64,000 nt of DNA from Adiantum capillus-veneris (lineage: Eukaryota > Streptophyta > Polypodiopsida > Polypodiales > Pteridaceae): contig CM043960.1 in NCBI GenBank assembly GCA_014529385.2, forward strand, positions 74,867,910 to 74,931,909, read 5' to 3'. A program made the position numbers and the translations under genes. The notes under the pieces were generated by a model that was not told where the DNA came from, made no database searches, and was given only the letters and a program-made list of their open reading frames with translations. Every line of letters begins with the position of its first letter. Position 1 is the first letter of the stretch. This document shows positions 13,900 to 25,608 of the stretch, piece by piece.

Positions 13900-14700
13900 T
13901 AAGCTTCTTCAAAGGCTTCTTGCACTTTTGCAGTCCATGAATACTTAACGTTCTTTTTTGTTAAGTCATGTAATGGGCACACATACCTACAAAGCTTCGT
14001 ACCTCTTGTAGATTCCTTGGATTAGGCCATCTTTTTATTACCTCTAACTTTGTTGCATCCATACGGGTGCCATCTTTAGAGATAATGTGGCCTTAGTATT
14101 GAATCTCTTGTAGAAAAAATTCACTTTTCTTTTGATCAATGAAAAGTTTATTCTCTCTCACAACTTGAAAGGTTACCTGGAGGTGTCGCTTGTACTCTTC
14201 AAAAGAATTTGGATGGCCTGAAAATTTTTGTCCATCATGAGTTTGAATGCGTCTGGATCATTTGTCAGGCCAAAACTTGTAAATTATTAAATATATTTTC
14301 TACCCGTGGCACAGGAAATCTAACTTTGATAGTGATCTTATTTAGTGCTCTATAGTCGACACACATGTGATATGTGTCGTCTTTCTTTTGCACTAAAAGA
14401 AATGGTGAACAAAATGGAGAGGAGCTAGACCTCACCATTCCCCCCTTTTTTTTAACGAATCATGCACTTGCCTCATGATCTCCTCTTGTTGAGCTTGTGA
14501 AACTCGATAAGGCTTGTTAGGCGGTGAGCTTCTTGATATGAGCTCAATTGCATGGTCATCATCCCTCATTTTAGAGATAGCTCACTAGGGATGTCATCAA
14601 TGAAAACATATTGGAATCCATTTAGAAAATTAGACAATTCTAATTCCTCTTGATTCCCTTTATTACAGGGATATGGTGTTCCCCAACTCATTAGCATCTA
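13900..14700 (-). pseudogene. Chromovirus reverse transcriptase remnant
   Basis: Frame-jumping translation gives VQKKDDTYHMCVDYRALN (14350-14405), then a fragment like F-G-L-x-N-D-P-D-A-F. Further on come YKRHLQ, FIDQKKSEFFLQEIQY, GHIISKDGTRMDATKL and RWPNPRNLQEVRSF (near 13990-14200). These are the fingers, palm edge and thumb of a gypsy RT. The block with the catalytic F/Y-x-D-D box is not found between them: flanking parts lie almost back to back. The enzyme is dead by deletion as well as by stops. Confidence 0.7.
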
Positions 14701-14801
14701 TGTACATGCTCTTTTCCCTGTAGGTGAAGTAGATTCTCCTCTCAAGGAACTTCATGTTGGAAGCCATGCGGTTAAACCATGGTGCCCCAACGATAACATT
14801 C

Positions 14802-15014
14802 TCATGTTTGAGAGGGAAGATGAAGAAATCCTTTTTGTCCACATAGCTTTGGACATGAAGCCTTAATTTTCCAATTAAGGAAGTAATTGAGACGTCTTGT
14901 CCCTTGATCTAGCTCCATTGGCTTCAATGTATCTCCCATCTCGTGGGCTTGTATGCCTAGCTTAGTGGTCAAATCCGTGGATATGAAGTTGTGAATTGAA
15001 CTAGGGTCAAACAA
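14802..15014 (-). pseudogene. Chromovirus protease remnant
   Basis: Contains FDPSSIHNFISTDLTTKLGI, matching the active-site loop of gypsy retropepsins (usual form D-x-G-x-x-x-N-F-I). The catalytic D is followed by P-S-S, not S/T-G-A. Only about 70 residues remain open. It follows the gag zinc-knuckle region on the same strand. Confidence 0.65.
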
Positions 15015-15074
15015 AATAAAGGAATCATACTAGTCTTGCATCTTTCCCCAAGCATAGGAAAGGAGAAATCCTTG

Positions 15075-16475
15075 TCAATGAGCATCCTCTTTTTGGAGCT
15101 TCAAACATAGAGGCTCTAGGAGTCTCATTGCGGGCAATTCTTTGGGGCAAGGACAATAACCACGGCCTTGCTCCCCACACTTAAAACATTTGTGGTCCTT
15201 ACGAAAAGCTTCTAGCTCTTTAGGAGAGAGTTTATATTTACCTTTGTAAACTCCCTTCTCCTTGGACCGATTGTTTTTGTTGTTGTTGGAATGGCCTTGG
15301 GAAGAATTTTGGGCATTGGATTTCCCATTGGCATCACTTTTGTCTTTATTTTCCATGGGTTTGACATTCCGTCAAGACCCTTGTTGGAAATTGATGCGCG
15401 AAGCAAACATGGTGTGGTGGATTACCTTGGTGATAGAACCACGCCATTGAGAGTTGACATACTCGACCATCTCTTTGGGTAATCCCGCATAGAATTGTTT
15501 CTTTTGCACGGCAAAGTCTATCTTTTGAAGGATAGTAGTCTTGAGATGTAAATCCCAAAACTTGTCCACATATTTGTGGATAGACTCATGAGAGAGAAGC
15601 TTTAAACTTCACCATTTGGTAAGCACTTTGTCCTTTGCATCACTTGCAAGGAATTTCTTCATGATGGAAACTCGTAGAGTTTTCCATGTCTTTGGGGCTT
15701 CGCCGTTGCCACGAAGGCTAGCCCACCATTGATGAACCAATTTTTGGAAGTGCATAGCTACATGGTGTAGCTTGGAGGACTCCGTGAAGCCCTCGTCTCC
15801 AAAGGCCGCATCAAATTGTTGGATGAAGGCCAATACTTTGTCGGTAGCACCAAAGGTGCCATCATAAGTGAGAAAATAGATACTCTTTCCTCCCTCTTTG
15901 AACTTATTTAACTTTTGTGACCTTCGCCATGCAGGGTAAGATTTGTGATGTCCTCCCCTCTTGTATTCTCTAGGAGAATAGCCATAGCTTTCATTGGTAG
16001 AGGAGGAAGGTGAAGAAGAAGGAGAAGAGGGTGACCTCTTTCTTGCCCTTTTCTTCCTTTGTTTCCTCTCTTCCCTTTTGGAGTGACAAGGAGAAGGACT
16101 ATGGGTTAACCGTTTCCTCTTGGGAGGAGTTGGCGATCGTCTAGACCACCATCTTCATGGAGCCACATCTTTTGAGGAACCTAGGGAGTCATTACTTTCT
16201 CATTCTTTGGATTCCTCCACTCGTATGGGAGAGAGTATTCTTTTGGGGGTCTCACCAAGAGGCCTCCTAAGCTCTCTCTCCTCTTTGAGAGGAAAGGAAA
16301 TCCCATAAGCACAAAGTTGTTGAGTAACTTCGGCTTGCAAAGAGGGGTTGCCCATAGCTTGTTGCAACCTAGTAACAAGATAATTAACAAACATGGGGGA
16401 ATCATCATTAGTACCTTCATGTGAAAAATCAAAGCTATCAATGTTCATTCTACTCTCTTGGTAATTGTCAGCCAT
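15075..16475 (-). pseudogene. Chromovirus gag remnant
   Basis: Several frames together give a gag protein. It starts MADNYQESRMNIDSFDFSHE (16475). A retrotransposon-gag core follows at 15609-15833 (FIQQFDAAFGDEG, LVHQWWASLRGNGEAPKTW) with more at 15372-15569. A zinc knuckle at 15182-15225 reads CFKCGEQGRGYCPC, where R stands in place of the zinc-binding His. Gag builds the particle and packs the RNA. A run of K/E/R-rich sequence near 15950-16080 joins the first two parts. At least three frameshifts are needed to read it through. Confidence 0.75.
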
Positions 16476-16870
16476 GTTAATTGAACTTATGTGTTTACTT
16501 AGTGTATGCTTTGGAAATTCAAAACCTTAGTTTCTACTCCTCTTAGCCTTTGAAAATAGGCACTTAAGTATCTACACCCACGGCTCGAATTGGTTAATTA
16601 TAGAGAGTAGTGGAGTGAGTCTAACATAGCAAAGTTGCCGAGGCATAGCTCCTTTCGGACTTCTTATGGCTCAATAATGGTAAAGCCGTAGGCAAGTCTA
16701 AAAACACTCCATTATTAAGACCAAAGCTCCCGAGGTGTGCACCATATCCCACATAGTGGGCTCCACAAAATCGATAATAGATCCCAGACCCACTTACCTT
16801 AATATAATTAACAAAAACAACCATTTATAGGCTACTTAAGGACCTCTCTTCAAGAAAAGAGAAACCAAAT

Positions 16871-16882
16871 GCTCTGATACCA
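16871..16882 (-). promoter_or_regulatory. Primer-binding site of the chromovirus
   Basis: On the minus strand it reads TGGTATCAGAGC, a perfect match to the initiator-Met tRNA primer site. It lies one base inside the 5' LTR, which starts at 16884. Confidence 0.9.
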
Positions 16883-16883
16883 A

Positions 16884-18424
16884 TGTAATGGAAATGGCCT
16901 ATGAACTTTGAGAGTAGCAGAAGTAGGAAATTAGGTGAAGCCCTTTTGAGAGATTACTTTGTGAGCAGAGCGGGTGAACTTAATTGATGGTAGCAACATA
17001 AACATGGTACTTAGTTAACCAGGCATGAACAATAATTTTGCAAGAGAGAGAGTTTAGATAACATGACAATAGTTGAGGACCGGATTCATATGGAGCCGGT
17101 CCCCCCTCCAATAGGCATTCATATTATAGTTTTTCCCATCAAGAGAGACTTGGTACAATACAATCTTTGTGTTCCTTATGACCTACGTGATGCAATGAAG
17201 ATGGAAAGCTTCATGCATCACAAGCATAACATAAATTTGTAGAAAGAATTAACTATCCCAAGCCTCAGTCCCAAGGCCTCAAACACCTTCGAAGGTGGAG
17301 AGAGCTAGCGGGGAATGAGGATAGAGAAGAGGAAGAAGAAACATTCCATAGGAGCAAGAAATAGTTCCTCACTTATCCTTACTCTTCTTGCTAGCATACA
17401 TAATAGCATAGTAATGAAGATGGAGAAGATGGCAAGCTTAAGCATTGAAGCATGACTCTTGGTTGGATTTGCATTCCATAGCCAAGAGTGTTGGTGTAGG
17501 CTTTCACTCTCACAAGCTTGGAGAATGAGGTGGTGTTCCTCAACTTTCACCAAGTGAGAATGGCCTTGCAAATGAGTGTGTGTGTGGAGTATATCCCCCT
17601 AGCACCCCCCTTCCTTGCTTTGGGAAAATTTTCTACATGTTGCAAGCTCATTGGACCCCTCTCCTCTTAGCCAATCACATGCAGCATGCAGTCAAGCACA
17701 TGGGTAGTCTTTTGACAAGTGTCCTCCTTACCCCTTAGAGAGAGAGAGAGAGATCTTGAAAATATTTGGATATTTGTTAGATGGAAGTAGAAGCTCATTG
17801 GACCCCTCTTTAGCGCAACCAATAGCATTCAAGCACACCATGTGGTTAAGCTTAGTGAGAGTCTGCCATGTGTCCCATGTGCTCTTTTAGAATTCCCCTA
17901 ACTTTGAGATTTTTATGCATAGGAAGTTTCTCAAGCAACTTCCTCATTAAGTGTGTAGGTTCTCTTTTTGACTCAAGCATCTTACCCCCCATGCATAGGA
18001 AGCTTCTCAAGCAACTTCCTCATTAAATGTGACAAGTACCTCAAGTACCTTAGTCATCAAGCATGACGAGCATCTTAGGTGGAGTTCCCACCTCAAGCAC
18101 AACCCTAGCTTGTTTAAGTTTAGGTTGGGTTCCCACCTCAAGCACACCCCTAGCTTGCTTAAGTTTGGTCATAGGACTTTTAACACTAACCATTGGAGGT
18201 CTTTAATGAAGCTAACCCTATGGTCTTTTAAGATTCATTATAACCTTGCTCTTTGACAGACCATCTCTCATTTGGGTCCCTTTACCATTGGTCCCGTGTT
18301 GAGATAGATCCGTAAGCACATGTCTATATTCTAACCCTTGTTCCCGTTTAATATCTCATATTAAGTGATCAGTTTAATATGAGAAAATCATTTGGGTTGG
18401 TTAGATATTATACATTTAATGACA
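16884..18424 (-). repeat. 5' LTR of the chromovirus
   Basis: 1541 bp with TG...CA ends. 17005-18424 matches the left LTR almost base for base, including a (GA)n tract and several repeated CTCAAGCA-type motifs. The right edge falls inside a copia gag sequence, so this element inserted into an older copia copy. Confidence 0.9.
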
Positions 18425-19935
18425 TGGAAAATAACTTATTCCTAATGCTTTTGATGGAAACACCTTGTCTGGGAATTGTGGTGAAAAAGGAAAGAAGAAG
18501 ATGCATTGCCATTATTGCAAGGATAATGATCACTTGATTAAGAAATTTCCTAAGCTGAAGAAAAAGAGGCCAAGAAGAAAGAGGGCGGTTCCATTACAAG
18601 TACAACTATTGTCGAATATTTTGGGAAAGGAGATTGTGATGCTGATGTAGGTGCAAAGTGGGAATTTAGTGCAGAGTGTACTTATGATCCTTCTTTCCAT
18701 GATGCATGTATGTCAGTTGTTGCAGATTCACATGTGTGGTACTTTGATAGTGGTGCTACAAAACACATTATGTCACATTGTGACATAGACTTGTTTACCT
18801 ATCTTGAGTTTGTCCCTCATGGGAATACAGTCACTTGTGCCAACAATGCCACTTATCCGGTCAAGGAATGGAAATATTGTGCTAACTGTTTGCGAATGGC
18901 ATTTGTTTCACACTTGTTGATGCACTCTATGTACCAAAGAACAAAAAGAACCTTTTGTATATATTTGCACTTGCAAGACTTGGTCTTGTTGTCAAATTCA
19001 TGGACAACAGATGCACAATTCATGATCTTAGTTTTGGTGATGAAATAGTTGCAGTTGGCATTTTGTGTCGAGGGTTGTATAAGCTCACTTTGTATGACAA
19101 GTATGGGTAGAATTTTGCAAATGCAATTGTGGATTCAAAGGATGAAAAACTTTGGCATGCAAATTTTGGGCATCTGAATTTTGCCAGTTTTCTATGTTTG
19201 CAAAAATATGATATGGTTGATTCTTTGCCACCTCTTGAAGCACCTTTGCATCATGTTTGTGAAGGTTGTATTTTGGCTAGGATGCAACGTTTGAAATTTT
19301 CAAAGAACGGTTTAGTAAGGGCTACATGCAAGTTGCAACTTGTGCATAGTGATATTTGAGCGCCTTTGTAAACTCCATCCTTAGGGAGCTACCTATACCT
19401 CGTGACTTTCATTGATGACTAATCCAAGCATTCATGTGCATGGGTGTATCCACTAAAAGCTAAGTCTGAAGTGTTCATGTGCTTCAAGAAATTTCTAGCT
19501 ATGGCTGAAAATGTCTCTCAATGTAATATGGGCACCCTCCGTTCAGATAGGGAAAGGGGGGGGGGGGGGGGGGGGGGGGAGGTGGTATATGTTTCATGAG
19601 TTTAATGCATTTTTGGCTAATCATAGGATAAAACACCAATGTATAGTTTCGTATACACCTTAGAAAAATGGTTTTGCTGAAAGAAAAAATAGGTCGCTTA
19701 GGAGATGGCATGATTATGGTCAAGAGTCAAGCTTTGCCACATTTGTTTTGTCTTGAGGCTATCATGTGGGTGACTTACGTACTTAATAGGTGTCCTACAA
19801 AAGCTTTGCAATCTATGACTCCTTATGAAGAATGGCATTTGCATGTGCATTTTTGGTTGTTTCGCATATGCTTTGTTACCACAAACACAATGTAAAAAAT
19901 TGGATGATAAGGTTGTTAAAAGTGTTTTTTTAATG
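18425..19935 (+). pseudogene. Old copia polyprotein fragment
   Basis: Frame-jumping translation follows the same protein as the copia element at 34220-35380, in the opposite orientation. A zinc-knuckle region comes first (MHCHYCKDNDHLIKKFPKL). Protease follows (HVWYFDSGATKHIMS, with an intact D-S-G). Then come gag-pre-integrase (LWHANFGHLNFASF, HHVCEGCILARMQ), the integrase start (KLQLVHSDI, LVTFIDD) and the H-Q-x-T-P-Q-Q-N-G-x-A-E-R-K-N-R region. Several stops and shifts are present, and a G run at 19556-19579 interrupts the integrase. It is cut off at 18425 by the chromovirus and at about 19935 by the next relic. Confidence 0.8.
19556..19579. repeat. Poly-G tract, 24 bases, in copia integrase
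   Basis: In the related copia copy (minus strand, near 34075) this position encodes R-G-G-E-Y from a run of seven G. Here the run has grown to 24 and shifts the frame. Confidence 0.85.
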
Positions 19936-20282
19936 TTTTTTTGGTCTTGGAGAGTATATTTCTTGTAATGGGATGGAACACTCATTACATCTGTACCATC
20001 CTCTTCTGTGGTTTCCGTTTTGGTTGTATATATCTTCTTTAGAGCTTTTTCCAACTCTTGATACTCCTTTTTCCGCTCAACTCGTGTCATGGTTGAACCC
20101 TTGTCCTGTTTTTTTGGCTTTGCTTGAGTTTCCTTTCTTGTTTTACTCAATGTTTTTGTCATTTCATGTTCTTCTCTTAAAGGATATCTATCAGTGATTT
20201 TGTCCTTGACACAATCATGTGCATCTATCGACATCAGGAACTGTGTTCTACTGGAGATTGATGGCATAGATCTAGCTTTCAT
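19936..20282 (-). pseudogene. Downstream end of a gypsy-type polyprotein relic
   Basis: The first 120 residues or so of this frame are rich in K, E and T (TKTLSKTRKETQAKPKKQDK, then RVERKKEYQELEKALKKIY). They follow the protease-bearing frame at 20310-21860 on the same strand. The rest of the open frame (to 19698) is antisense to the copia fragment and is not coding. I do not recognise a domain; a charged linker before RT is plausible. Confidence 0.4.
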
Positions 20283-20309
20283 GTTTTTGATGTCTCTTTT
20301 TTGTCTATA

Positions 20310-21860
20310 CTATTTTTGTCTTCTCGGCTTCTGGTTTGGAAAGTCAAAGAAATTTTCCTCCCCTCCTTTCATGAGTAGCTTAGCTCTCACATGTTCTTTT
20401 TTCGACCCCAAATTATATGAGGTAGTTGAATGTGCTTCTAACTCATCCGTTACATCATAGTAGAGGTCTGAAAAGACTTGTTGAGCTTTCATCAAGTCCT
20501 TGGATCTCTGAATTTTTTCTTCGATGTGAAGGGTTGAGATCATTTGTATGGGAATTATGTCATAGCCGTCCTCATTGCAAAATTGAGTAGGCATAGACGT
20601 ATTTACACATACATCTATTGTTGCTAAAATTTGAGTCCATTCAAATGGCTCAAACAGATGCTCTTGAAAGGGTTCAGGGACATAGGATTCATCTGTGCAA
20701 TCCCTTTCTAAGATACATTCTTCTCGTTTTAAGCTCCCATTTTTTGAAGCTCCACACATCCAAATAGGAGTGTCTTTGTTCAACCAAGATCGAAGCTTAG
20801 TTTCAGCCAAAGAGACTGAATCGAACTCTTGTATGGGCGTTTTCATGACATCTCTATAAGTGTGATCTTTTAGATTAACCCTTGTTATTGATCCAACTTG
20901 CTTCAAGTACAGATAATTGTTTTCCGAATCTTGGATGAGTTGTACTTGTCCCATGAAAGGTCTTCCCAATATGATTTCATAATTGAGTTTCTTTCCAAAG
21001 TCTACTATCGCAAAAGTGTGTTGATATTCAATCCCACAGGAATTAACTATCACTTTTTCAAGCAGTCCTAAGCGTCTTTTGATATGTCCATCATCCAATT
21101 GCAATTTCATTCGAGTTTGTCTGATGGATGGTTGTCCCCAGGATTCCCATACTGTTTTTGTGGCTATGGCTATGCCTGCCCCACTATCCAGTATTGCCAT
21201 GGTTTCTATATCATTATACCTCATTGGAAGGGTCATGTTTCCTTCTTCCCCTTCATAGTATTCTCCAACTTTGTTCATTGGAACAGATCTAATCTCTTTG
21301 TTGTCCAATTTGTGTTTCAATTTTTCCAAATTATTTGCAATTAGCCTCGTTATTCCCACCTTCTCTAGAGTTTTCTGTAGATCATTCCATAAATATGGCC
21401 AGATTTTCAACAGTTCTCCTAAAGTAAGAGTGCATTGGATGGGTGTAGACATGATTGAATGGATGTTGTCTACTTCTAGGGTCTGTTCCACTCTCTTTAC
21501 TTGAGTGGTCTTACACACTATGGATTCATCTTCGTTATCTCCCAAGTAAGAGGGTAATGTTTTCAAGGTCAATGGTTTAGACATTCTTGAAGCTTCAAAT
21601 TCGCAATCCCCATACAAGGATCTTACATCCATGTCCATATGAGGAGGTAGATTATCTAACCAAACTTCCTCTATAGGAGCTGACTTTAGAGTTAAGCTCC
21701 CATCATTAATCTCTCTAACTTTTTTCCATAAGTGTCCAGGCCAGTCTTCTTCTACAAATGGAATTTTGTCTAAGGCATCTTCGCTGTCACAACACTTTAA
21801 GTTCTGGCTCTTTTGTTTCAAGGTGGGGTTCCGCATTAATAGGCTCAAAAAGTTTATCAA
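20310..21860 (-). pseudogene. Gypsy-type gag-linker and protease relic
   Basis: A 516-residue open stretch. Its centre is a retropepsin-like domain: MAILDSGAGIAIATKTVWES (about residue 225, intact D-S-G), LQLDDGHIKRRLGLLEKVIV (flap side) and YEIILGRPFMGQVQLIQD (the I-L-G-R-x-F closing loop). Around it are acidic linkers with no clear fold. No reverse transcriptase follows. I recall similar proteases in moss and fern gypsy-type elements, without being able to search. It may be the same family as the gag at 37302-38614. The absence of internal stops over 1.5 kb suggests recent activity or a kept reading frame. Confidence 0.65.
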
Positions 21861-22077
21861 CCAAAATTGATCCTCCAGATTTCACAGTGGTTTGTTTGAT
21901 TTTCACTTCCAGTTTCTTTCACCTTTTCCTAGAATATCTTTTTTTCTTTCTCCTCAATTTTTGCTCGTTGTTTCTATTTCTTATCTCATACCTTTTGTTT
22001 TTGCTTCTTTTGGTCTTTTGAGAGGAAATATTTATATTCTACAAATCATTATAGGAGTTATGTTTCTTTTTCTTAGC

Positions 22078-22341
22078 CTAGGCTCTGATGATTACCTTGA
22101 TTGGAACAATTGGGTCACTCTCAGATGAGCTACTAGGTATCACTTGGACTACGTTCACTAATGTTTTACCCTTGTTTAAAGGATTTTTAGGACAATCCTC
22201 TGGAAAGTTTTCTCCCTTTTTGCAACATTGTATGCAATAAGCTTCAACTAGCTTGAGGTTTTTGTCAGGCTCTGGGCATTCATTTTTCCAATGATCATTT
22301 GCACCACAATTATGATAGTTTCCAATTCTTGGCTTAATCAT
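22078..22341 (-). pseudogene. Zinc-knuckle region of the same gypsy-type relic
   Basis: Two degenerate CCHC knuckles. YHNCGANDHWKNEC has Tyr where the first Cys should be. CIQCCKKGENFPEDC has Asn in place of His. A short acidic stretch follows. It lies upstream of the protease frame on the same strand, where a gag nucleocapsid should be. Confidence 0.6.
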
Positions 22342-22344
22342 GGG

Positions 22345-22890
22345 TCTTGGGTGAAAGCATGTTTAGGTGATACACTTTTTCCCCCTATTTAGGTAAAATT
22401 TTGGCTCCAAGTCTTTAGGTAGATTCAATTTTCAAGTGTGTGAAGATTCCTTAAATCAAAGCCTTTTGTGTGTGTGAGCCCAATTTTTGAGCATTCAAGT
22501 CATAATTTCACTAGGGCAAGTGGCAAGGTACGTACGATTGGGTTTTATTCATTCGTAGAGAGAATCTAGTGAAGATCCGTATGGTGAGTTCATGTTCTTG
22601 GGTTTGTAAATTAAAAGGCGGAGTCGGGGGACGAGGGAGGGGCAGTTGCAGACGCACGACATTTACAAACACAAGCAGGAAAGGTCCACATAGTTCTGTA
22701 ATTTGCTTAAGTAACGTACTTAAACTGTTTCAAGCCAGGGAAAAGTGTGCTGCACTGGTGTAGATCAGCCGGTGCCGTTCGATTGAAGCAGACCTTCATA
22801 TCGTGTCCTTTTGCATGATCTACACTCGCAGATAGTACACATTGTCCACTTACGTGCCTTTGTAGGAAGTCCCGTGTTGATTCTTCTGCT
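22345..22890. other. No gene seen; left flank of the two-gene region
   Basis: AT-rich at first, with TAGGTGA/TAGGTAA motifs at 22365-22430, then GC-richer from 22610. I found no terminal inverted repeat or target duplication that would mark the left end of a transposon. Confidence 0.4.
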
Positions 22891-22899
22891 TTCAAGCAA

Positions 22900-23974
22900 A
22901 ATGAAAACGCCTGACCGCCAGTGCAATCGAAAGGCTTCTCCTATGGACACTCTGTCTGCTACTACGGCCACTGCTGAATGGTCATTTATGCATGTTTATG
23001 TTCATGATTATTGTGCATGATATTCAAACTCATACAAGTGCCATAACCATCAATGCCATGCTGCAAAAGTAATTTTTTGTTGTATATCTTTTTCTTTTGC
23101 TACATGTAGGGAATTTGCCAAGGTTTGAGTACCCAAAACTGGAAAGATTCTACCAGAAAAAGGAGGAGTTTGCAGAGGTTTACGGTTTGAGCCAGAGTGG
23201 GAAGTTGTGGAATCACTTGTCAGCTAGTGACTTGCCAGAATCAGAGTGGCTGACTGTGTTGATACCCCAAAATATAAAGGCCCAAAGATTTTTCTCAATA
23301 TGGTGAAGCCTCAATTTGTTGATGAATGTAGGCTACTGTTCTATAGGGTGTACCAAGAGCCTCCCAGAAATAATGAAATTTACTTGAAGTTTGCCACATG
23401 CTTTGCTTACGAGAGGTGCTCTGCTGCTAAAGCTGATCCGGAGGCCCATAAGATTGCATGGGCCTTATTTGCATAGAATGTAATACTAAGCTTGAAGTGT
23501 AACCCTGTTGCATGGAAGAGGAAGGTAGACACCTTTAGAGACACGCATAGGCCCATCAATGTTATTACCACAGATGATTCCATGCATGGACCCTCTATGC
23601 AATCCGATGTGAAGGGAAGGCGAGAGCCGTGCTTTATGTCATTTGTGATCGAAAAGCTTCGCGCCAAGATTTTGGATATCCAATCAAAAAACAAAGATGA
23701 AGTTTTGAAGAATGAGCTGAAGGAGAAAAAGGCTGAATTTCTCAACAAGAGGGATGCGTTGATTCGTAGGGAGGCCACAACATCTGCTGCCTCCACGATC
23801 CAAACAGAAATTACATCCCTGCAAACTAGATATGGGACTCTAAAAGGTGCTAATGCCACTGCTGAGAAACTTGCAGCTGTGGAAGCGCAAATTACTACCA
23901 TGTCCAATGCAGTAAAGTTGATAGAAGGAGATGACAAAATAGCCGACATGAAGATTGTTGTGGAAAGCATAGAG
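22900..23974 (+). pseudogene. 5' exons of an unrecognised gene (gene A), coiled-coil part
   Basis: A possible first exon starts MKTPDRQCNRKASPMDTLS (22900). After a TTTGCTACATGTAG acceptor the frame reads GNLPRFEYPKLERFYQKKEE and WNHLSASDLPESEW. One frameshift near 23270 and a TAG stop at 23474 break it. The frame then continues with MKCNPVAWKRKVDTFRD, a DSMHGPSMQSDVKGRREPCF segment and a long helical stretch rich in K, E, A and Q (about residues 50-165), likely a coiled coil. The block ends at a textbook donor, GTAAGT at 23975. I do not recognise the family. The exons further downstream carry RING-like and HAD-like features. Confidence 0.55.
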
Positions 23975-25129
23975 GTAAGTGCTCCTGTTATAAACTATTC
24001 TAGGTGCTATTATAAATTTTTCTAGGTGCTCTTTAAATATTGTTCCATGTTAACCATATAGATGCTATTATAAAAGTCTAGGTGAAATATTAACCAATTC
24101 ATAGTACCATAGGTCAAAATTCACCTATTAGGTGCTTTTATAAAGGTCGACATGAGATATTTACCATTCTATAGTACCATCTAATAGGTGAATTTTCAAC
24201 TTATAGGTTCTTTTATAAAGCTCTAGGTGAAACACTCACCAATCTATAGTAACCCCTAATACGTGAAATTTTATCAAGGCCACAAACACTAGGTGCTCTG
24301 TAAGAGCCTACCGAGGTTTTAAAAACTACCTCATAAGTAGAGTTTGTACCTAAATATAATCTCTAGGTATTCTCTAGGTGTTCTAAATATATCTAGGTGG
24401 CACAATAAACTGTTCTAGGGGCTATTGAAAAATAGTTCCAGGTTAAAATAGTTCTAGGTGTTTTAATAAAAGACTAGGTGAAGTCTCACCAACCTAATAG
24501 GTGAAATTTCACCTAGTAGGTGCTTTCATAAAGCTATAGGTGAAATACTAAATATTCTATAGTACCACCTAAAAGAAGAAATTTCACCTAGAAAGGCATC
24601 TAACACTAGGTGCTTTGTAAGAGCCTACCATAGTTTTGAAAACTACCTAACAGGTGGAATTTTTACCTATAACATAATCTGTAGGTGTTCTCTAGTTGTT
24701 ATAAACTATTCTAGGTGCTGTTATAAACTGTTCTTGGTGCTATTGAAAAACTATTCAAGGTTAATAGTTTACGTGCTTTTATAAAATTCTAGGTGAAATA
24801 CTCACCAATCTATAGTACCACCTAATGAAATTTCACCTATTAGGTGCTTTTATTTAAGACTAGGTGAAATACTCACCATTCTATAGTTCAATCTATCATG
24901 TGTGGATTTACCTAATATGTTAAATTTCACCTATCAAATGAAACTTCACCTATAAAGTGAAATTCCACCTGTAAGGTAGAATTTCACCTGTTTGGTGAAC
25001 TTTCATCTATTTGGTTAAACTTTTCCCATCAGGTAAATTTTCTTATGGTGAGCTCATTAATTGTTTTCTGAAGGTATTTCTATGTGTTATAGTTTACCTC
25101 ATATTTGACTAAATCTTGTGGTCTTGCAG
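23975..25129 (+). repeat. Intron of gene A filled with TAGGTG/CACCTA repeats
   Basis: The intron runs from GTAAGT (23975) to TTGCAG (25129). Nearly all of it is a diverged tandem array built from TCTAGGTGAAA..., TTTCACCTATTAGGTGC and CTATAGTACCACC. Larger units of roughly 300-400 bp recur, for example TAAGAGCCTACC at about 24303 and 24619. CACCTA and TAGGTG face each other repeatedly, so the RNA could fold into many hairpins. The same motif fills the intron at 30480-31160. Confidence 0.75.
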
Positions 25130-25538
25130 AGAGACGTCAACCTCTTGGAAAGCAAATTATCATGTTCCTTGCATTATATGTCATTCTTTGAGAATATGAT
25201 GGAGCAATTGACCAATGGTTGTACTTTGCTTTTGAGTCCTGCCTTCTATGCCCCTGAGGAGAGTCATACAAATAGGGTAGATTTGTATTCAGACTCTGTT
25301 GCTTGTGGTGAACTGCTTGCCGCCACAAATGCCATTGGAGTGTACATGTTGCCATGTGGTCATAAATACCATAGTATGTGTTTTGCAACTACACTAGTTT
25401 CTAAGCAAGTTTGTGTGTAGTTGGGTTGCAATGAAAGAATTATTGATACTGTTAAGTCTATGCTGGTCGGACATAATCTGAGAGCCTCCCCCTACTTTCA
25501 AGATCCAACAGTTTCTAATGTCAAGACAGAAGTTTCAG
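25130..25538 (+). pseudogene. Gene A middle exon with a RING-like Cys/His cluster
   Basis: The exon opens after TTGCAG and reads RDVNLLESKLSCSLHYMSFF, then MLPCGHKYHSMCF, and after a TAG stop at 25418 LGCNERIIDTVKSML. C-G-H-x-Y-H-x-x-C-F looks like the central part of a RING/zinc-binding domain, but the first Cys pair is not clear. The stop codon, with sensible protein continuing after it, marks a pseudogene. The exon ends at a GT donor (25539) and the next begins at 25609 after TTTTGCAG. Confidence 0.55.
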
Positions 25539-25608
25539 GTATTACTAACAAGCTTGCTTATGTGGAATTGTTGACTGTTGTGAGTTATTCTTTTTCACCA
25601 TTTTGCAG

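Noticed and set aside
16871-16882. A tRNA gene suggested by the match to tRNA-Met
   Set aside because: Only the 12-base primer site is present, in the right place next to the LTR. No cloverleaf can be formed.
20973-21504. Plus-strand Phe-rich frames that look like membrane proteins
   Set aside because: They are the reverse complement of the protease-bearing frame; Lys/Glu codons read backwards give Phe and Leu.
25137-25388. Minus-strand frame opposite the RING-like exon
   Set aside because: The plus strand has splice sites and a sensible protein. The minus frame is its shadow.
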